DNA from: DATKEU01 sp035544495
GTDB taxonomy: Bacteria; Myxococcota_A; Polyangia; Fen-1088
Assembly (NCBI GenBank): GCA_035544495.1
Contig: DATKEU010000369.1
Location: 1 to 6,920, forward strand
Direction of reading: 5' to 3'
DNA: 6,920 bases
Part shown: positions 1 through 6,808 of the stretch, piece by piece
Numbering within the stretch: the stretch's first letter is position 1
How the letters are laid out: the number at the start of each line of letters is the position of its first letter
Program-made: the position numbers and the translations under genes
The notes under the pieces: generated by a model
What the model was told of the DNA's origin: nothing
Database searches by the model: none
What the model saw: the letters and a program-made list of their open reading frames with translations, nothing else

Positions 1-972
<972 letters not shown>

Positions 973-973
<1 letters not shown>

Positions 974-1632
974 TAGAGCTTCATCTCGGGGACGGCGCCG
1001 CGCGAGGCCAGGCGCGGCTCGGTCTTGGACTGGATCTCCTCGACGGAGACGCCGGGCGCGCGCTCCAGCAAGACCAGGCCGTCGCTCCCGACGTCGATGA
1101 CCGCCAGATCGGTGATGATGCGGTGGACGGCCTTCACCGCCGTCAGTGGCAGCGTGCAGCGGCGCAGGATCTTCTTCTCGTCGCCCTTCGCCACGTGCTC
1201 CATCATCACCACCACCCGCTTGGCGGCGGCGACCAGATCCATCGCCCCGCCCATCCCCTTGACCATCTTGCCGGGGATCATCCAGTTGGCGAGATCGCCG
1301 GTCTCCGCCACCTGCATGGCGCCCAGGATGGCGCAGTCGATGTGGCCGCCCCGGATCATGGCGAAGGATTCGGCCGACGAGAAGAACGCGCTGCCGGGGA
1401 TCTCCGTCACCGTCTGCTTGCCGGCATTGATGAGGTCGGCGTCCTCCTCGCCCTCGTACGGGAACGGCCCGATGCCAAGCAGGCCGTTCTCCGACTGCAG
1501 GATCACGTCGACGTTGGGCGGGATGAAGTTGGCCACTAGCGTCGGCATGCCGATCCCCAGGTTGACGTACATGCCGTCGCGCAGCTCGCGGGCCGCGCGC
1601 ATCGCGATCTGATCGCGGGTCAGGGCGGGCAT
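973..1632 (-). CDS. scoB: 3-oxoacid CoA-transferase subunit B
   Basis: The beta subunit of a cytosolic class I CoA-transferase (succinyl-CoA:3-oxoacid type). Together with ScoA it moves CoA from succinyl-CoA to acetoacetate or a similar acid. The 219-residue product has the usual full length. Family landmarks are NLGIGMPTLVANFIP (24-38), QSENGLLGIGPFP (46-58) with the catalytic Glu48 that forms the glutamyl-CoA thioester, SSAESFAMIRGGHID (85-99), ANWMIPGKMVKGMGGAMDL (115-133) and MMEHVAKGDEKKIL (143-156). The ATG start is set by homology to the family N-terminus, by a Shine-Dalgarno six bases upstream, and by a one-base overlap with the scoA stop (TGATG). A much longer reading frame runs on upstream, but that part is a shadow of scoA and of the opposite-strand hydrolase. 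Related transferases (beta-ketoadipate PcaIJ, acetate AtoDA) share this fold. The sequence looks closest to Sco, but the acid substrate is inferred. Confidence 0.95.
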
Positions 1633-2333
1633 CAGGCGCTCCTCTTGCGGACGGTCCGCTGCTCGATCGGCTTTTCGAAGGCCGCGCCCTGGACGATGCG
1701 CTGGACGTAGATCCCGGGCGTGTGGATCTGGTCGGGATCCAGCTGCCCGGGCTCGACCAGGTGCTCGACCTCGGCGATGGTCAGGCGGCCGGCGGCCGCC
1801 ACCATCGGGTTGAAGTTGCGCGTCGTTTTCCGGTAAACGAGGTTGCCGAAGCGATCGCCCTTCCAGGCCTTGACGATGGCCATGTCGGCGGTCAGCGCGC
1901 GTTCGAGAACGTACATGCGCCCGCCGAAGTCGCGGGTCTCCTTGCCCTCGGCCACCAGCGTGCCGAAGCCCGTCGCCGTGTAGAACGCCGGGATGCCAGC
2001 GCCGCCGGCGCGGATCCGCTCGGCCAGCGTCCCTTGCGGGACCAGCTCGACATCCAGCTTTCCATCGAGGAACAGGCGTTCGAACGTCTTGTTCTCGCCG
2101 ACGTAGCTGGCGATCATCTTTCTCACCTGGCCGTTGGCGAGCAGGATGCCGAGCCCCTTGGTGTCGATGCCGCAATTGTTGGAAATGATCGTGAGGTTCC
2201 TGGTCCCGCGGCGGCGGATGGCGGCGATCAGGTTCTCCGGGATGCCGCACAGACCGAACCCGCCGGCCATCAGCGTGGCGCCGTCGGCAAGGTCGTGGAT
2301 GGCGTCGTCTGCGCTGGCGACTGTCTTGTCCAT
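1632..2333 (-). CDS. scoA: 3-oxoacid CoA-transferase subunit A
   Basis: The alpha subunit of the same CoA-transferase, 233 residues, typical for the family. The class signature is plain: MAGGFGLCGIPENLI (22-36), followed by NNCGIDTKGLG (52-62), KMIASYVGENKTFE (72-85), ELVPQGTLAERIRAGGAGIP (96-115) and TGFGTLVAEGKE (121-132). The start is well fixed: reading upstream in frame from the ATG there are four codons, none a start, and then a TAA stop. No Shine-Dalgarno is evident before it. It is the first gene of the leftward operon scoA-scoB-mutase, whose members overlap by single bases, so the three proteins are probably made together. The physiological acid could be acetoacetate from leucine, ketone-body or polyhydroxybutyrate turnover. 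The sequence alone does not decide between acetoacetate and beta-ketoadipate. Confidence 0.96.
   Translation of the reverse strand: MDKTVASADDAIHDLADGATLMAGGFGLCGIPENLIAAIRRRGTRNLTIISNNCGIDTKGLGILLANGQVRKMIASYVGENKTFERLFLDGKLDVELVPQGTLAERIRAGGAGIPAFYTATGFGTLVAEGKETRDFGGRMYVLERALTADMAIVKAWKGDRFGNLVYRKTTRNFNPMVAAAGRLTIAEVEHLVEPGQLDPDQIHTPGIYVQRIVQGAAFEKPIEQRTVRKRSA
1639..1646 (-). promoter_or_regulatory. Ribosome binding site of scoB
   Basis: On the minus strand AAGAGGAG lies inside the last codons of scoA and ends six bases before the scoB ATG. It supports initiation at 1632 rather than further upstream, and fits coupled translation across the TGATG overlap. Confidence 0.7.
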
Positions 2334-2430
2334 GCGAGGGGAAGTTTACCGGGCGGGCGCGCGGCGCGCGAGGGGGGCTTCGGCACCGCGTGGCGCGGCT
2401 GCCGGGCCAGTGAGATAATCGCGCGGCGAA
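2334..2430. promoter_or_regulatory. Divergent intergenic region, candidate promoters
   Basis: This 97-bp spacer separates the leftward scoAB-mutase operon from the rightward SAM hydrolase operon and must hold the start signals of at least one of them. On the plus strand a GATAAT box (2414-2419) ends 11 bases before the hydrolase ATG. On the minus strand a TAAACT box (2343-2348) ends nine bases before the scoA ATG. Neither has a recognisable -35 hexamer 16-18 bp away, and neither gene has a Shine-Dalgarno. If the boxes are real, both mRNAs would have very short leaders. The rest is GC-rich sequence in which I see nothing else. Confidence 0.35.
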
Positions 2431-3228
2431 ATGGCGATCGTCACCTTCACGACCGACTTCGGCTTCACGGACGGCTACGTGGCGGCCATGAAGGGCGTCG
2501 TGCTGGCGCTGGCGCCGCGCACGACCCTGGTGGATGTCGCCCACGGCATCGCCGCCCAGGACGTGGCCGCGGCGGCGGTGGCGCTGTCGCAGGCGGCGCC
2601 GCTGTTCCCGCCCGGCACGATCCACGTCGCCGTCGTCGACCCGGGCGTCGGCTCGCCGCGCGCGGGGCTGGTGGTCGAGGCGGGTGGCTCGTTCTTCATC
2701 GGGCCCGACAACGGCGTGCTGTCGCTGGCGGCGCACGGGCCCCGCCGCGTGTTCCGCATCGAGGCGCCGGACTTCCGGCGCTCGTCCGTCAGCCCGACCT
2801 TTCACGGGCGTGACATCTTCGCGCCTACCGCCGGACGGCTGGCGGCGGGCGCGCGCGCGTCCGACGCCGGGCCCGAGATGGCGAGTATGATCGAGCTCGG
2901 CGCGCCGACGCTGCGCCACCTGGGTGATCACGTCGAGGGCGCGGTCATCCACGTCGACGCCTTCGGCAACCTCATCACGTCCATCGCCGGCGAGCTGGTC
3001 GACAGCGGGATCCGCCGCGACGGCGGCGACGTCGAGATCGAGCTGGAGGGAGGGGAGGGGCGGTTCCACCCGGTGATGGCCCGCACTTTCTCGGACGTTG
3101 AACCGAACCGTCTGGTCGCCTATATCGGAAGTGGAGGCCAGTTGGAGATCGCGCTTCGCAATGGTTCGGCCGCTCGCCTGACGGGCGCCGCCCGCGGTTC
3201 GCCGGTGCGGATGCGGGGGCTGTCATGA
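2431..3228 (+). CDS. SAM hydrolase / SAM hydroxide adenosyltransferase (DUF62 family)
   Basis: A 265-residue enzyme of the DUF62 (fluorinase/chlorinase-like) superfamily, expected to hydrolyse S-adenosyl-L-methionine to adenosine and methionine in the cytosol. Landmarks in order: TFTTDFGFTDGYVAAMKGV (5-23), DVAHGI (35-40), HVAVVDPGVGSPRAG (65-79), FIGPDNGVLSLAA (89-101), TFHGRDIFAPTAG (123-135) and the C-terminal-domain motif VDAFGNLITSI (175-185). The Asp-Arg-His water-activating triad known from archaeal DUF62 proteins corresponds to Asp70, Arg77 and His125. There is no extra loop after GPDNGVL of the kind that marks fluorinase, so hydrolysis rather than halogenation is expected. The start is the ATG before the conserved N-terminal strand; no Shine-Dalgarno is present and a GATAAT box lies just upstream. 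It is the first gene of a rightward operon, and its stop overlaps the lipoprotein start by four bases (ATGA). Confidence 0.93.
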   Translation: MAIVTFTTDFGFTDGYVAAMKGVVLALAPRTTLVDVAHGIAAQDVAAAAVALSQAAPLFPPGTIHVAVVDPGVGSPRAGLVVEAGGSFFIGPDNGVLSLAAHGPRRVFRIEAPDFRRSSVSPTFHGRDIFAPTAGRLAAGARASDAGPEMASMIELGAPTLRHLGDHVEGAVIHVDAFGNLITSIAGELVDSGIRRDGGDVEIELEGGEGRFHPVMARTFSDVEPNRLVAYIGSGGQLEIALRNGSAARLTGAARGSPVRMRGLS

Positions 3229-4037
3229 CGGGCCCGCGCGCGCTGGGCGTGGCGGCGCTGGCGGCCGTCGCGGCCGGCGGAGCGTTTGGCTGCACCGTGG
3301 GCAGCGGCGTCGGGACCGCCACCGGCGACCTGTACGTCTTCAGCTGTTCGTGCTCGACGTTCAACTGCACGAAAAGCACCGACCTGGGATCGCCCACCAT
3401 GCCGGCCGCGTTCGATCTTGCGCCGCGCTTTTTCGCCGGCGAGCCGATCGACGACATCTCGCGCTCCAGCATCGCCAGCAATCGCCTGGTCATCCGCATG
3501 TCGCGCACGGGGAACCGGCCCGAGATCAACGACACGCTGGCCTTCGACGTCCAGAGCGCATACGAGATCGCCCGCTGCGTCCGCGGGCGGATCAACGCCG
3601 ACGGCACCCCCGACTGGGACACCAGCGGCTGGTGCGACTGGACGGGCGGACAGGGGGGCAACGCGCAGGCGGCGCGGCCGCGCATCATGGTCGGCCCGCT
3701 GATGACCATTCACGCCTCGCTGTCGTTGTTGTACACGTGCAGCCTGGCGAACACGGTGGGCAACGGCGTCGGCGCCTCCTGGATCGAATTCCAGGACTTC
3801 GGCATCGCGGCGCAGCCCGACCTGCCGCCCGCGATGCGCGATGTGGTCGACGGGGGCTTCAAGGTCGACTTCGGCTCGCGCCTGCGGGCGACTTTCAACC
3901 TGGTGCTGGACGACGAGCAGCGGATCATCGCCAAGCAGGAGATGGAGCCCATTCCCGCCGCGCAAATCACGGGCCAGATGTCCGGCGCGTTCGATTTCGA
4001 TCTGGAACGCGGTCGCGCGGCGCAGCTGTTCCCCTGA
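3225..4037 (+). CDS. Predicted lipoprotein of unknown function, Cys-rich N-terminus
   Basis: I do not recognise a family for this 270-residue protein. It begins with a short n-region containing Arg5, an Ala-rich hydrophobic stretch (about 6-20) and a lipobox-like Ala-Phe-Gly-Cys ending at Cys23, so lipid attachment at Cys23 and export to the cell envelope are likely. The mature part has six more cysteines: Cys41, Cys43 and Cys48 in SCSCSTFNC, then Cys118, Cys137 and Cys172. That number could form three disulfides in the periplasm. No second membrane segment, repeat or known catalytic motif is visible. The remainder has the composition of a folded globular domain. The ATG overlaps the upstream hydrolase stop (ATGA), and a G-rich run precedes it, so coupled translation is likely. 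The RNA methyltransferase starts 24 bp downstream. It is surely coding: G/C-rich third positions and operon fit agree. Its role is open; a link to the neighbouring SAM enzymes is not shown by sequence. Confidence 0.82.
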   Translation: MTGPRALGVAALAAVAAGGAFGCTVGSGVGTATGDLYVFSCSCSTFNCTKSTDLGSPTMPAAFDLAPRFFAGEPIDDISRSSIASNRLVIRMSRTGNRPEINDTLAFDVQSAYEIARCVRGRINADGTPDWDTSGWCDWTGGQGGNAQAARPRIMVGPLMTIHASLSLLYTCSLANTVGNGVGASWIEFQDFGIAAQPDLPPAMRDVVDGGFKVDFGSRLRATFNLVLDDEQRIIAKQEMEPIPAAQITGQMSGAFDFDLERGRAAQLFP

Positions 4038-4061
4038 CGCGCCCGCCGGCGGTCACAGGCG

Positions 4062-5318
4062 ATGTCGAGCGAGATCTTCGTCGAGATCGAATCGCTGGCG
4101 CCGGGCGGGGACGCGGTGGGGCGCCAGTGCGGCGCGCCCGGTGTCGGCGGCGGCGATCCCGAGGAGACCGACGGCCGCGTCACCTTCGTGCCGCTGGCCG
4201 CGCCAGGCGAGCGGGTGCGGGCCCGCGTCGTGCGCGCCCAGGGCCGCGTGGCCTGGGCCGAGCTGGTGGCGATCGATCGCCCCGGTCCCGAGCGCGTGAC
4301 CCCACCGTGTCCGTTGTTCGGCGCGTGCGGTGGATGCCAGTGGCAGCACGTCTCGATCGCGGCGCAGCACGCGGCCAAGAAGGTGATCGTCGAACGGGCG
4401 CTGGGGATCGCCATCGGGCCGGTGATCGCGGCCAGTCAGCCCTTCGGTTATCGTGATCGCGCCAAGCTGGCCGTCGGCGCCGGTGGGGCGGTGGGGTTCC
4501 GGGCGCGGCGCTCGCACGACGTCGTCGACGTGCCGGCCTGCCCGCTGTTTTCGCCGCGCCTGGCGCGGGCCCTGCCGGCGGTGCGCGCGCTCGGCGCTCG
4601 GCTGCCGGTCGGGGCGGAGATAGACGCGCAGGCGGGCGCGGAGGGCGTGTGCATCGACGTGGCCAAGGTCGACGGTGCGGGCGCGGCCCACGCGCGCCGG
4701 GAGTGGGATCGCTTGCACGCGGGCGGCGTCGTGGGGCTGAGCCTGGCCGGCAAGCCGACGCACGGCCGCGCCGCCGTCGACGCTGCAGAGCCGGGATCGC
4801 CGCCGCTGCCCGCGTCGGCGAGCGGGTTCGCGCAGGTCGGCCACCAGAGCAACGCCGCGCTGGTCGCCGCCGTGCTGGAGGCAGTCGGTGAGGCGCCGGG
4901 CAACGTCGTCGAGCTTTATGCCGGCAGCGGCAACTTCACGCGCCACCTGATCGGACGCGCGACCGCCGTGCGCGCCGTCGAGGCCGATCCGGCGGCGGTC
5001 GAACGCGGGCGCAGCGCCGTGCCGGCGGCGACCTGGGTGCTGGGCGCGCGCGACCGGACCCTGCCCGACGGGTGGCCGATCGATCTCGTGCTGCTGGATC
5101 CGCCCCGCGAGGGCGCCGACGCCGCCAATCTGGCTGTCGCCGAAAAGGCGCGAAGTCGCATCGTGTACGTCTCGTGCGATCCGCAGACGCTGTCGCGCGA
5201 CGCCCGCCGCATCACCGCCGCCGGATTTCGCCTGGTTCACGCTGTCGCGCTGGATCTGATGCCGCACACGCACCACGTGGAGGTGGTGGCCACTTTTTCG
5301 GCGACGAGCCGCGCCTGA
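4062..5318 (+). CDS. TRAM-domain 23S rRNA/tRNA uracil-C5 methyltransferase (TrmA/RlmC/RlmD family)
   Basis: A SAM-dependent RNA (uracil-5-)-methyltransferase of 418 residues, in the family's normal range. An N-terminal TRAM-like RNA-binding segment covers roughly 1-72 (EIESLAPGGDAVGR ... PGERVRARV), with an insertion around 23-37. The [4Fe-4S] ligands are Cys83, Cys89 and Cys92 (CPLFGACGGCQWQH) plus Cys160 (VPACPLF). The Rossmann methyltransferase domain shows the SAM loop ELYAGSGNFT (284-293), motif IV LLDPPREGA (344-352), the catalytic nucleophile Cys372 in VYVSCDPQTLSRD (368-380), and PHTHHVEVVA (401-410) with Glu407 as the likely general base. It should methylate a specific uridine in rRNA (RlmC/RlmD-like) or U54 of tRNA (TrmA-like). 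The four-Cys cluster favours the RlmC/RlmD branch, but the target base cannot be told from sequence alone. It lies 24 bp behind the lipoprotein gene with only a weak AGGCG ribosome site, so it probably shares the hydrolase operon. Confidence 0.94.
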   Translation: MSSEIFVEIESLAPGGDAVGRQCGAPGVGGGDPEETDGRVTFVPLAAPGERVRARVVRAQGRVAWAELVAIDRPGPERVTPPCPLFGACGGCQWQHVSIAAQHAAKKVIVERALGIAIGPVIAASQPFGYRDRAKLAVGAGGAVGFRARRSHDVVDVPACPLFSPRLARALPAVRALGARLPVGAEIDAQAGAEGVCIDVAKVDGAGAAHARREWDRLHAGGVVGLSLAGKPTHGRAAVDAAEPGSPPLPASASGFAQVGHQSNAALVAAVLEAVGEAPGNVVELYAGSGNFTRHLIGRATAVRAVEADPAAVERGRSAVPAATWVLGARDRTLPDGWPIDLVLLDPPREGADAANLAVAEKARSRIVYVSCDPQTLSRDARRITAAGFRLVHAVALDLMPHTHHVEVVATFSATSRA

Positions 5319-5365
5319 CGTGCGTTCGACAGCGGCGGCGATGGACCGCGCCCTCCCATTTCCCT

Positions 5366-5371
5366 TACAAT
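5366..5371 (+). promoter_or_regulatory. Candidate -10 box directly before pilin 1
   Basis: TACAAT lies six bases before the pilin 1 ATG, in the 59-bp gap after the methyltransferase. No Shine-Dalgarno is present and no -35 hexamer is found at 16-18 bp. If the box is used, transcription would begin at or next to the ATG, giving a leaderless mRNA. Read-through from the upstream operon is the alternative. Confidence 0.4.
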
Positions 5372-5377
5372 CGAGCG

Positions 5378-5968
5378 ATGGGACGCGCGCGCGGGTTCAC
5401 GCTGGTCGAGCTGATGATCGTCGTCGTCATCCTGGGCATTCTCAGCGCGCTGGCCATGACGGGGTGGAAGAAGTGGATCGGACGCGCGCGTTCGGCCGAG
5501 GCGGTGGCGATGCTGGCCGAGATGAGCTCGAAGGAGCAGCTGTACAAGCTGGAGTTCGCCGCGTACCTGCCCCTGCGCTCTGACAACAAGCCGGACCTGC
5601 CCAGCCCCGACGAGGCGGCGGCGGCGTTCTATCCCCAGGCGGCCGACAGCGCGAACCTGGAGTCGGCGCGCACGTCGGTGAGCATCGCCGACAGCACGAA
5701 GTGGCCGGCCAGCTGGCAGACGGTGGGCCTGCGCCCGCGCGATTCGAAGCTGTACTGCACGTACCTGACCAACGCCGGCGCCGCCGGGAGCGCCACCACC
5801 GGGCTGACCTACGGCGCGCTGCTGGTCGGCGCCAACACCGCCGCGCCCTGGTTCTACAGCCTGGCGGCGTGCAACCTGAGCGGCGCCAGCGGCTATCCCG
5901 CCGAGGTCAGCCTGTTCGCCCTGTCCAGCGCCGGCACGTCCCTGACCGTCTTCAACGAAGGCAAGTGA
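5378..5968 (+). CDS. Type IV pilin-like protein (pilin 1, possible minor pilin or pseudopilin)
   Basis: A 196-residue prepilin. A six-residue leader MGRARG ends in the Gly recognised by prepilin peptidase; the mature protein starts at Phe7 with FTLVELMIVVVILGILSALA, including Glu at mature position 5. This hydrophobic helix (7-26) holds the protein in the inner membrane before assembly and packs the fibre core. The globular part contains Cys127 and Cys165, which could form the C-terminal disulfide common in pilins. Oddities: mature position 22, usually Pro in major type IVa pilins, is Thr (LAMTGWKKW), and Trp30 and Trp33 follow. Alanine codons are an even GCC/GCG mixture (17 to 17 by my count), unlike pilin 2. 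The chosen ATG is the only close in-frame start; upstream frame continues into the methyltransferase gene. Translocated major pilin, minor pilin and type II secretion pseudopilin all remain possible; the missing Pro22 and weaker expression signals favour a minor component. Confidence 0.9.
   Translation: MGRARGFTLVELMIVVVILGILSALAMTGWKKWIGRARSAEAVAMLAEMSSKEQLYKLEFAAYLPLRSDNKPDLPSPDEAAAAFYPQAADSANLESARTSVSIADSTKWPASWQTVGLRPRDSKLYCTYLTNAGAAGSATTGLTYGALLVGANTAAPWFYSLAACNLSGASGYPAEVSLFALSSAGTSLTVFNEGK
5396..5424 (+). repeat. Shared pilin N-terminal tract (copy 1; copy 2 at 6234-6262)
   Basis: The 29 bases encoding Phe-Thr-Leu-Val-Glu-Leu-Met-Ile-Val and the first two bases of the next Val codon are the same in both pilin genes except for one synonymous base (C5411 against T6249). 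After this tract the two genes diverge quickly. Protein conservation plus GC bias can explain much of it. Common origin or gene conversion is also possible. Confidence 0.6.
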
Positions 5969-5970
5969 AA

Positions 5971-5986
5971 GGCGCCAACTGGCGCC
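5971..5986. repeat. Inverted repeat GGCGCC-AACT-GGCGCC
   Basis: Two GGCGCC copies separated by four bases sit two bases after the pilin 1 stop. They could form a 6-bp hairpin in the mRNA. There is no T-run, so this is not itself an intrinsic terminator, but it directly precedes one. Confidence 0.45.
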
Positions 5987-5988
5987 GC

Positions 5989-6016
5989 CGTCGGGCCATG
6001 TGGGCCTGACGTTTTT
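5989..6016 (+). terminator. Intrinsic terminator of pilin 1
   Basis: The arms CGTCGGGCC (5989-5997) and GGCCTGACG (6003-6011) pair over nine base pairs with one G-U wobble, around a five-base loop ATGTG, followed at once by TTTTT (6012-6016). It lies 20 bases after the pilin 1 stop and separates the two pilin genes into different transcription units. The T-run is short, so some read-through is possible. Confidence 0.7.
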
Positions 6017-6103
6017 CGGCGGTGGCGCAGGGGCGCGGTGCCGATTTAGGGAAGCGGCGCGCGCGCCTGGCGGCAAGGCCGCGGTTTCACGAGGGCGCGG
6101 CCA

Positions 6104-6119
6104 TGGCACATCGGCTGCA
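6104..6119 (+). promoter_or_regulatory. Sigma-54 (RpoN) promoter of pilin 2
   Basis: TGGCAC (6104-6109), five bases, then CTGCA (6115-6119) matches the -24/-12 consensus TGGCAC-N5-TTGCA with one mismatch. It keeps the required GG-N10-GC spacing exactly. Transcription would start near 6130, leaving a leader of about 75 bases before the pilin 2 ATG. Sigma-54 promoters activated by the PilS/PilR two-component pair are known for major pilin genes in Pseudomonas and Myxococcus, so this fits its position. I could not identify an activator-binding site upstream with confidence. Confidence 0.78.
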
Positions 6120-6192
6120 GTGACCTGGAAGCGAAAGGCTACAGGACACGAGCCACTCCGCCGATGGACGGCGGGGTTCGAGCGAGCGAATC

Positions 6193-6200
6193 AAAGGAGA
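6193..6200 (+). promoter_or_regulatory. Strong Shine-Dalgarno of pilin 2
   Basis: AAAGGAGA lies six bases before the ATG at 6207. It is the best ribosome binding site in the window. It favours that ATG over the second one two codons later, which would be 12 bases away. Confidence 0.88.
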
Positions 6201-6206
6201 TCACCC

Positions 6207-6752
6207 ATGTTCATGCGCAAGCGTCAGTCTGGTTTCACGCTGGTCGAGTTGATGATCGTCGTGGCCATCATCGGCATCCTGGCCGCCGTGGCCATCCCGG
6301 CCTTCTCGAAGTACATCAAGCGGTCGCGCACCGCCGAGGCCGTCGGCCACCTGAACAAGCTGTGGGCCGGTTCGGTCACCTACTACGAGACCGACCACAC
6401 CGACGCCAACGGCAACGCCGTCGCCAAGCAGTTCCCGTCGCTGGGCGCCGCCGCCACGCTGGAAGCCGCCCAGGAGTGTGGCTGCCTGCCGAGCAACAAG
6501 TGCCCCGGTGGCAGCGTCACCTGGCAGAAGCCGGAGTGGGTCGCCCTGCAGTTCTCGATCCCCGACCCTCACATGTACATGCCGCACTACACCAGCGCCA
6601 ATACGGGCAGCGCGGCGACGTTCACCGCCGAGGCCACGGGCGACCTGGACTGCAACGGCGTCACGTCTGATTTCAAGCGCCTCGGCGCGATCGACGCCAA
6701 CGGTGACGTCAGCGGCAGCAAGGCCCCGATCATCACCAACGAGCTCGAGTAA
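6207..6752 (+). CDS. Type IV major pilin-like prepilin (pilin 2)
   Basis: A 181-residue prepilin. The basic leader MFMRKRQSG is cut after Gly9 by prepilin peptidase, and Phe10 is then N-methylated. The mature helix FTLVELMIVVAIIGILAAVA (10-29) has Glu at +5 and Pro31 at +22, as in major type IVa pilins. The globular region has Cys91, Cys93, Cys99 and Cys149, the segment WVALQFSIPDPHMYMPHY (111-128), and an Asp-rich tail with GDLDCNGVTSDF (145-156) and DANGDVSGS (163-171). That tail resembles short calcium-binding loops. Expression signals are strong throughout: a sigma-54 promoter, AAAGGAGA, an Ala codon ratio of 22 GCC to 3 GCG, and a strong terminator. It therefore looks like the abundant, regulated fibre subunit used for adhesion or twitching/gliding motility. 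I leave the symbol blank because pilA orthology cannot be settled without the surrounding pil genes, none of which are in view. Confidence 0.93.
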   Translation: MFMRKRQSGFTLVELMIVVAIIGILAAVAIPAFSKYIKRSRTAEAVGHLNKLWAGSVTYYETDHTDANGNAVAKQFPSLGAAATLEAAQECGCLPSNKCPGGSVTWQKPEWVALQFSIPDPHMYMPHYTSANTGSAATFTAEATGDLDCNGVTSDFKRLGAIDANGDVSGSKAPIITNELE

Positions 6753-6760
6753 TCGCTGGC

Positions 6761-6791
6761 GCGGGCGGCTTCCGCGAGAAGCCCGCCCCGC
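6761..6791 (+). other. RNA hairpin just after pilin 2
   Basis: GCGGGCGGCTTC (6761-6772) and the segment 6778-6791 pair over about 12 base pairs with two single-base C bulges, around the loop CGCGA. No T-run follows, so it is not a terminator. It may protect the 3' end of the abundant pilin mRNA from exonucleases, which is an inference. Confidence 0.5.
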
Positions 6792-6808
6792 GAGCCTAGA
6801 CCATAGCT

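Noticed and set aside
2431..3228. SAM-dependent halogenase (fluorinase/chlorinase) reading of the DUF62 gene
   Set aside because: The protein lacks the extra loop after the GPDNG motif and keeps the Asp-Arg-His triad of water-using family members. No halometabolite genes are nearby.
3120..3965. A 281-codon minus-strand frame opposite the lipoprotein
   Set aside because: Since the lipoprotein is not a known family I weighed this strand. The plus strand has a signal peptide with lipobox, ATGA coupling to the previous gene and operon continuity, while the minus frame has only shadow composition.
4053..5276. A 407-codon minus-strand frame opposite the RNA methyltransferase
   Set aside because: The plus-strand gene has the Fe-S, SAM and catalytic motifs in the right order. 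The antisense frame has no recognisable motif and shadow-type composition.
5325..5331. TTCGACA as a -35 element for pilin 1
   Set aside because: It lies 34 bp from the TACAAT box, far outside the 16-18 bp range for a sigma-70 pair.
5072..5377. Upstream extension of pilin 1 in the same open frame
   Set aside because: The extension overlaps the methyltransferase gene in another frame and would bury the prepilin peptidase site over 100 residues inside the protein. The ATG at 5378 gives a normal short leader.
5237..6109. A 290-codon minus-strand frame across pilin 1 and the intergenic region
   Set aside because: It is antisense to a clear prepilin gene, crosses its terminator, and is Arg/Gln/Ala-rich without a domain.
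6000..6206. Upstream extension of pilin 2 to a start near 6000
   Set aside because: That frame crosses the pilin 1 terminator and the sigma-54 promoter. The ATG at 6207 has the strong Shine-Dalgarno and gives a normal prepilin leader.
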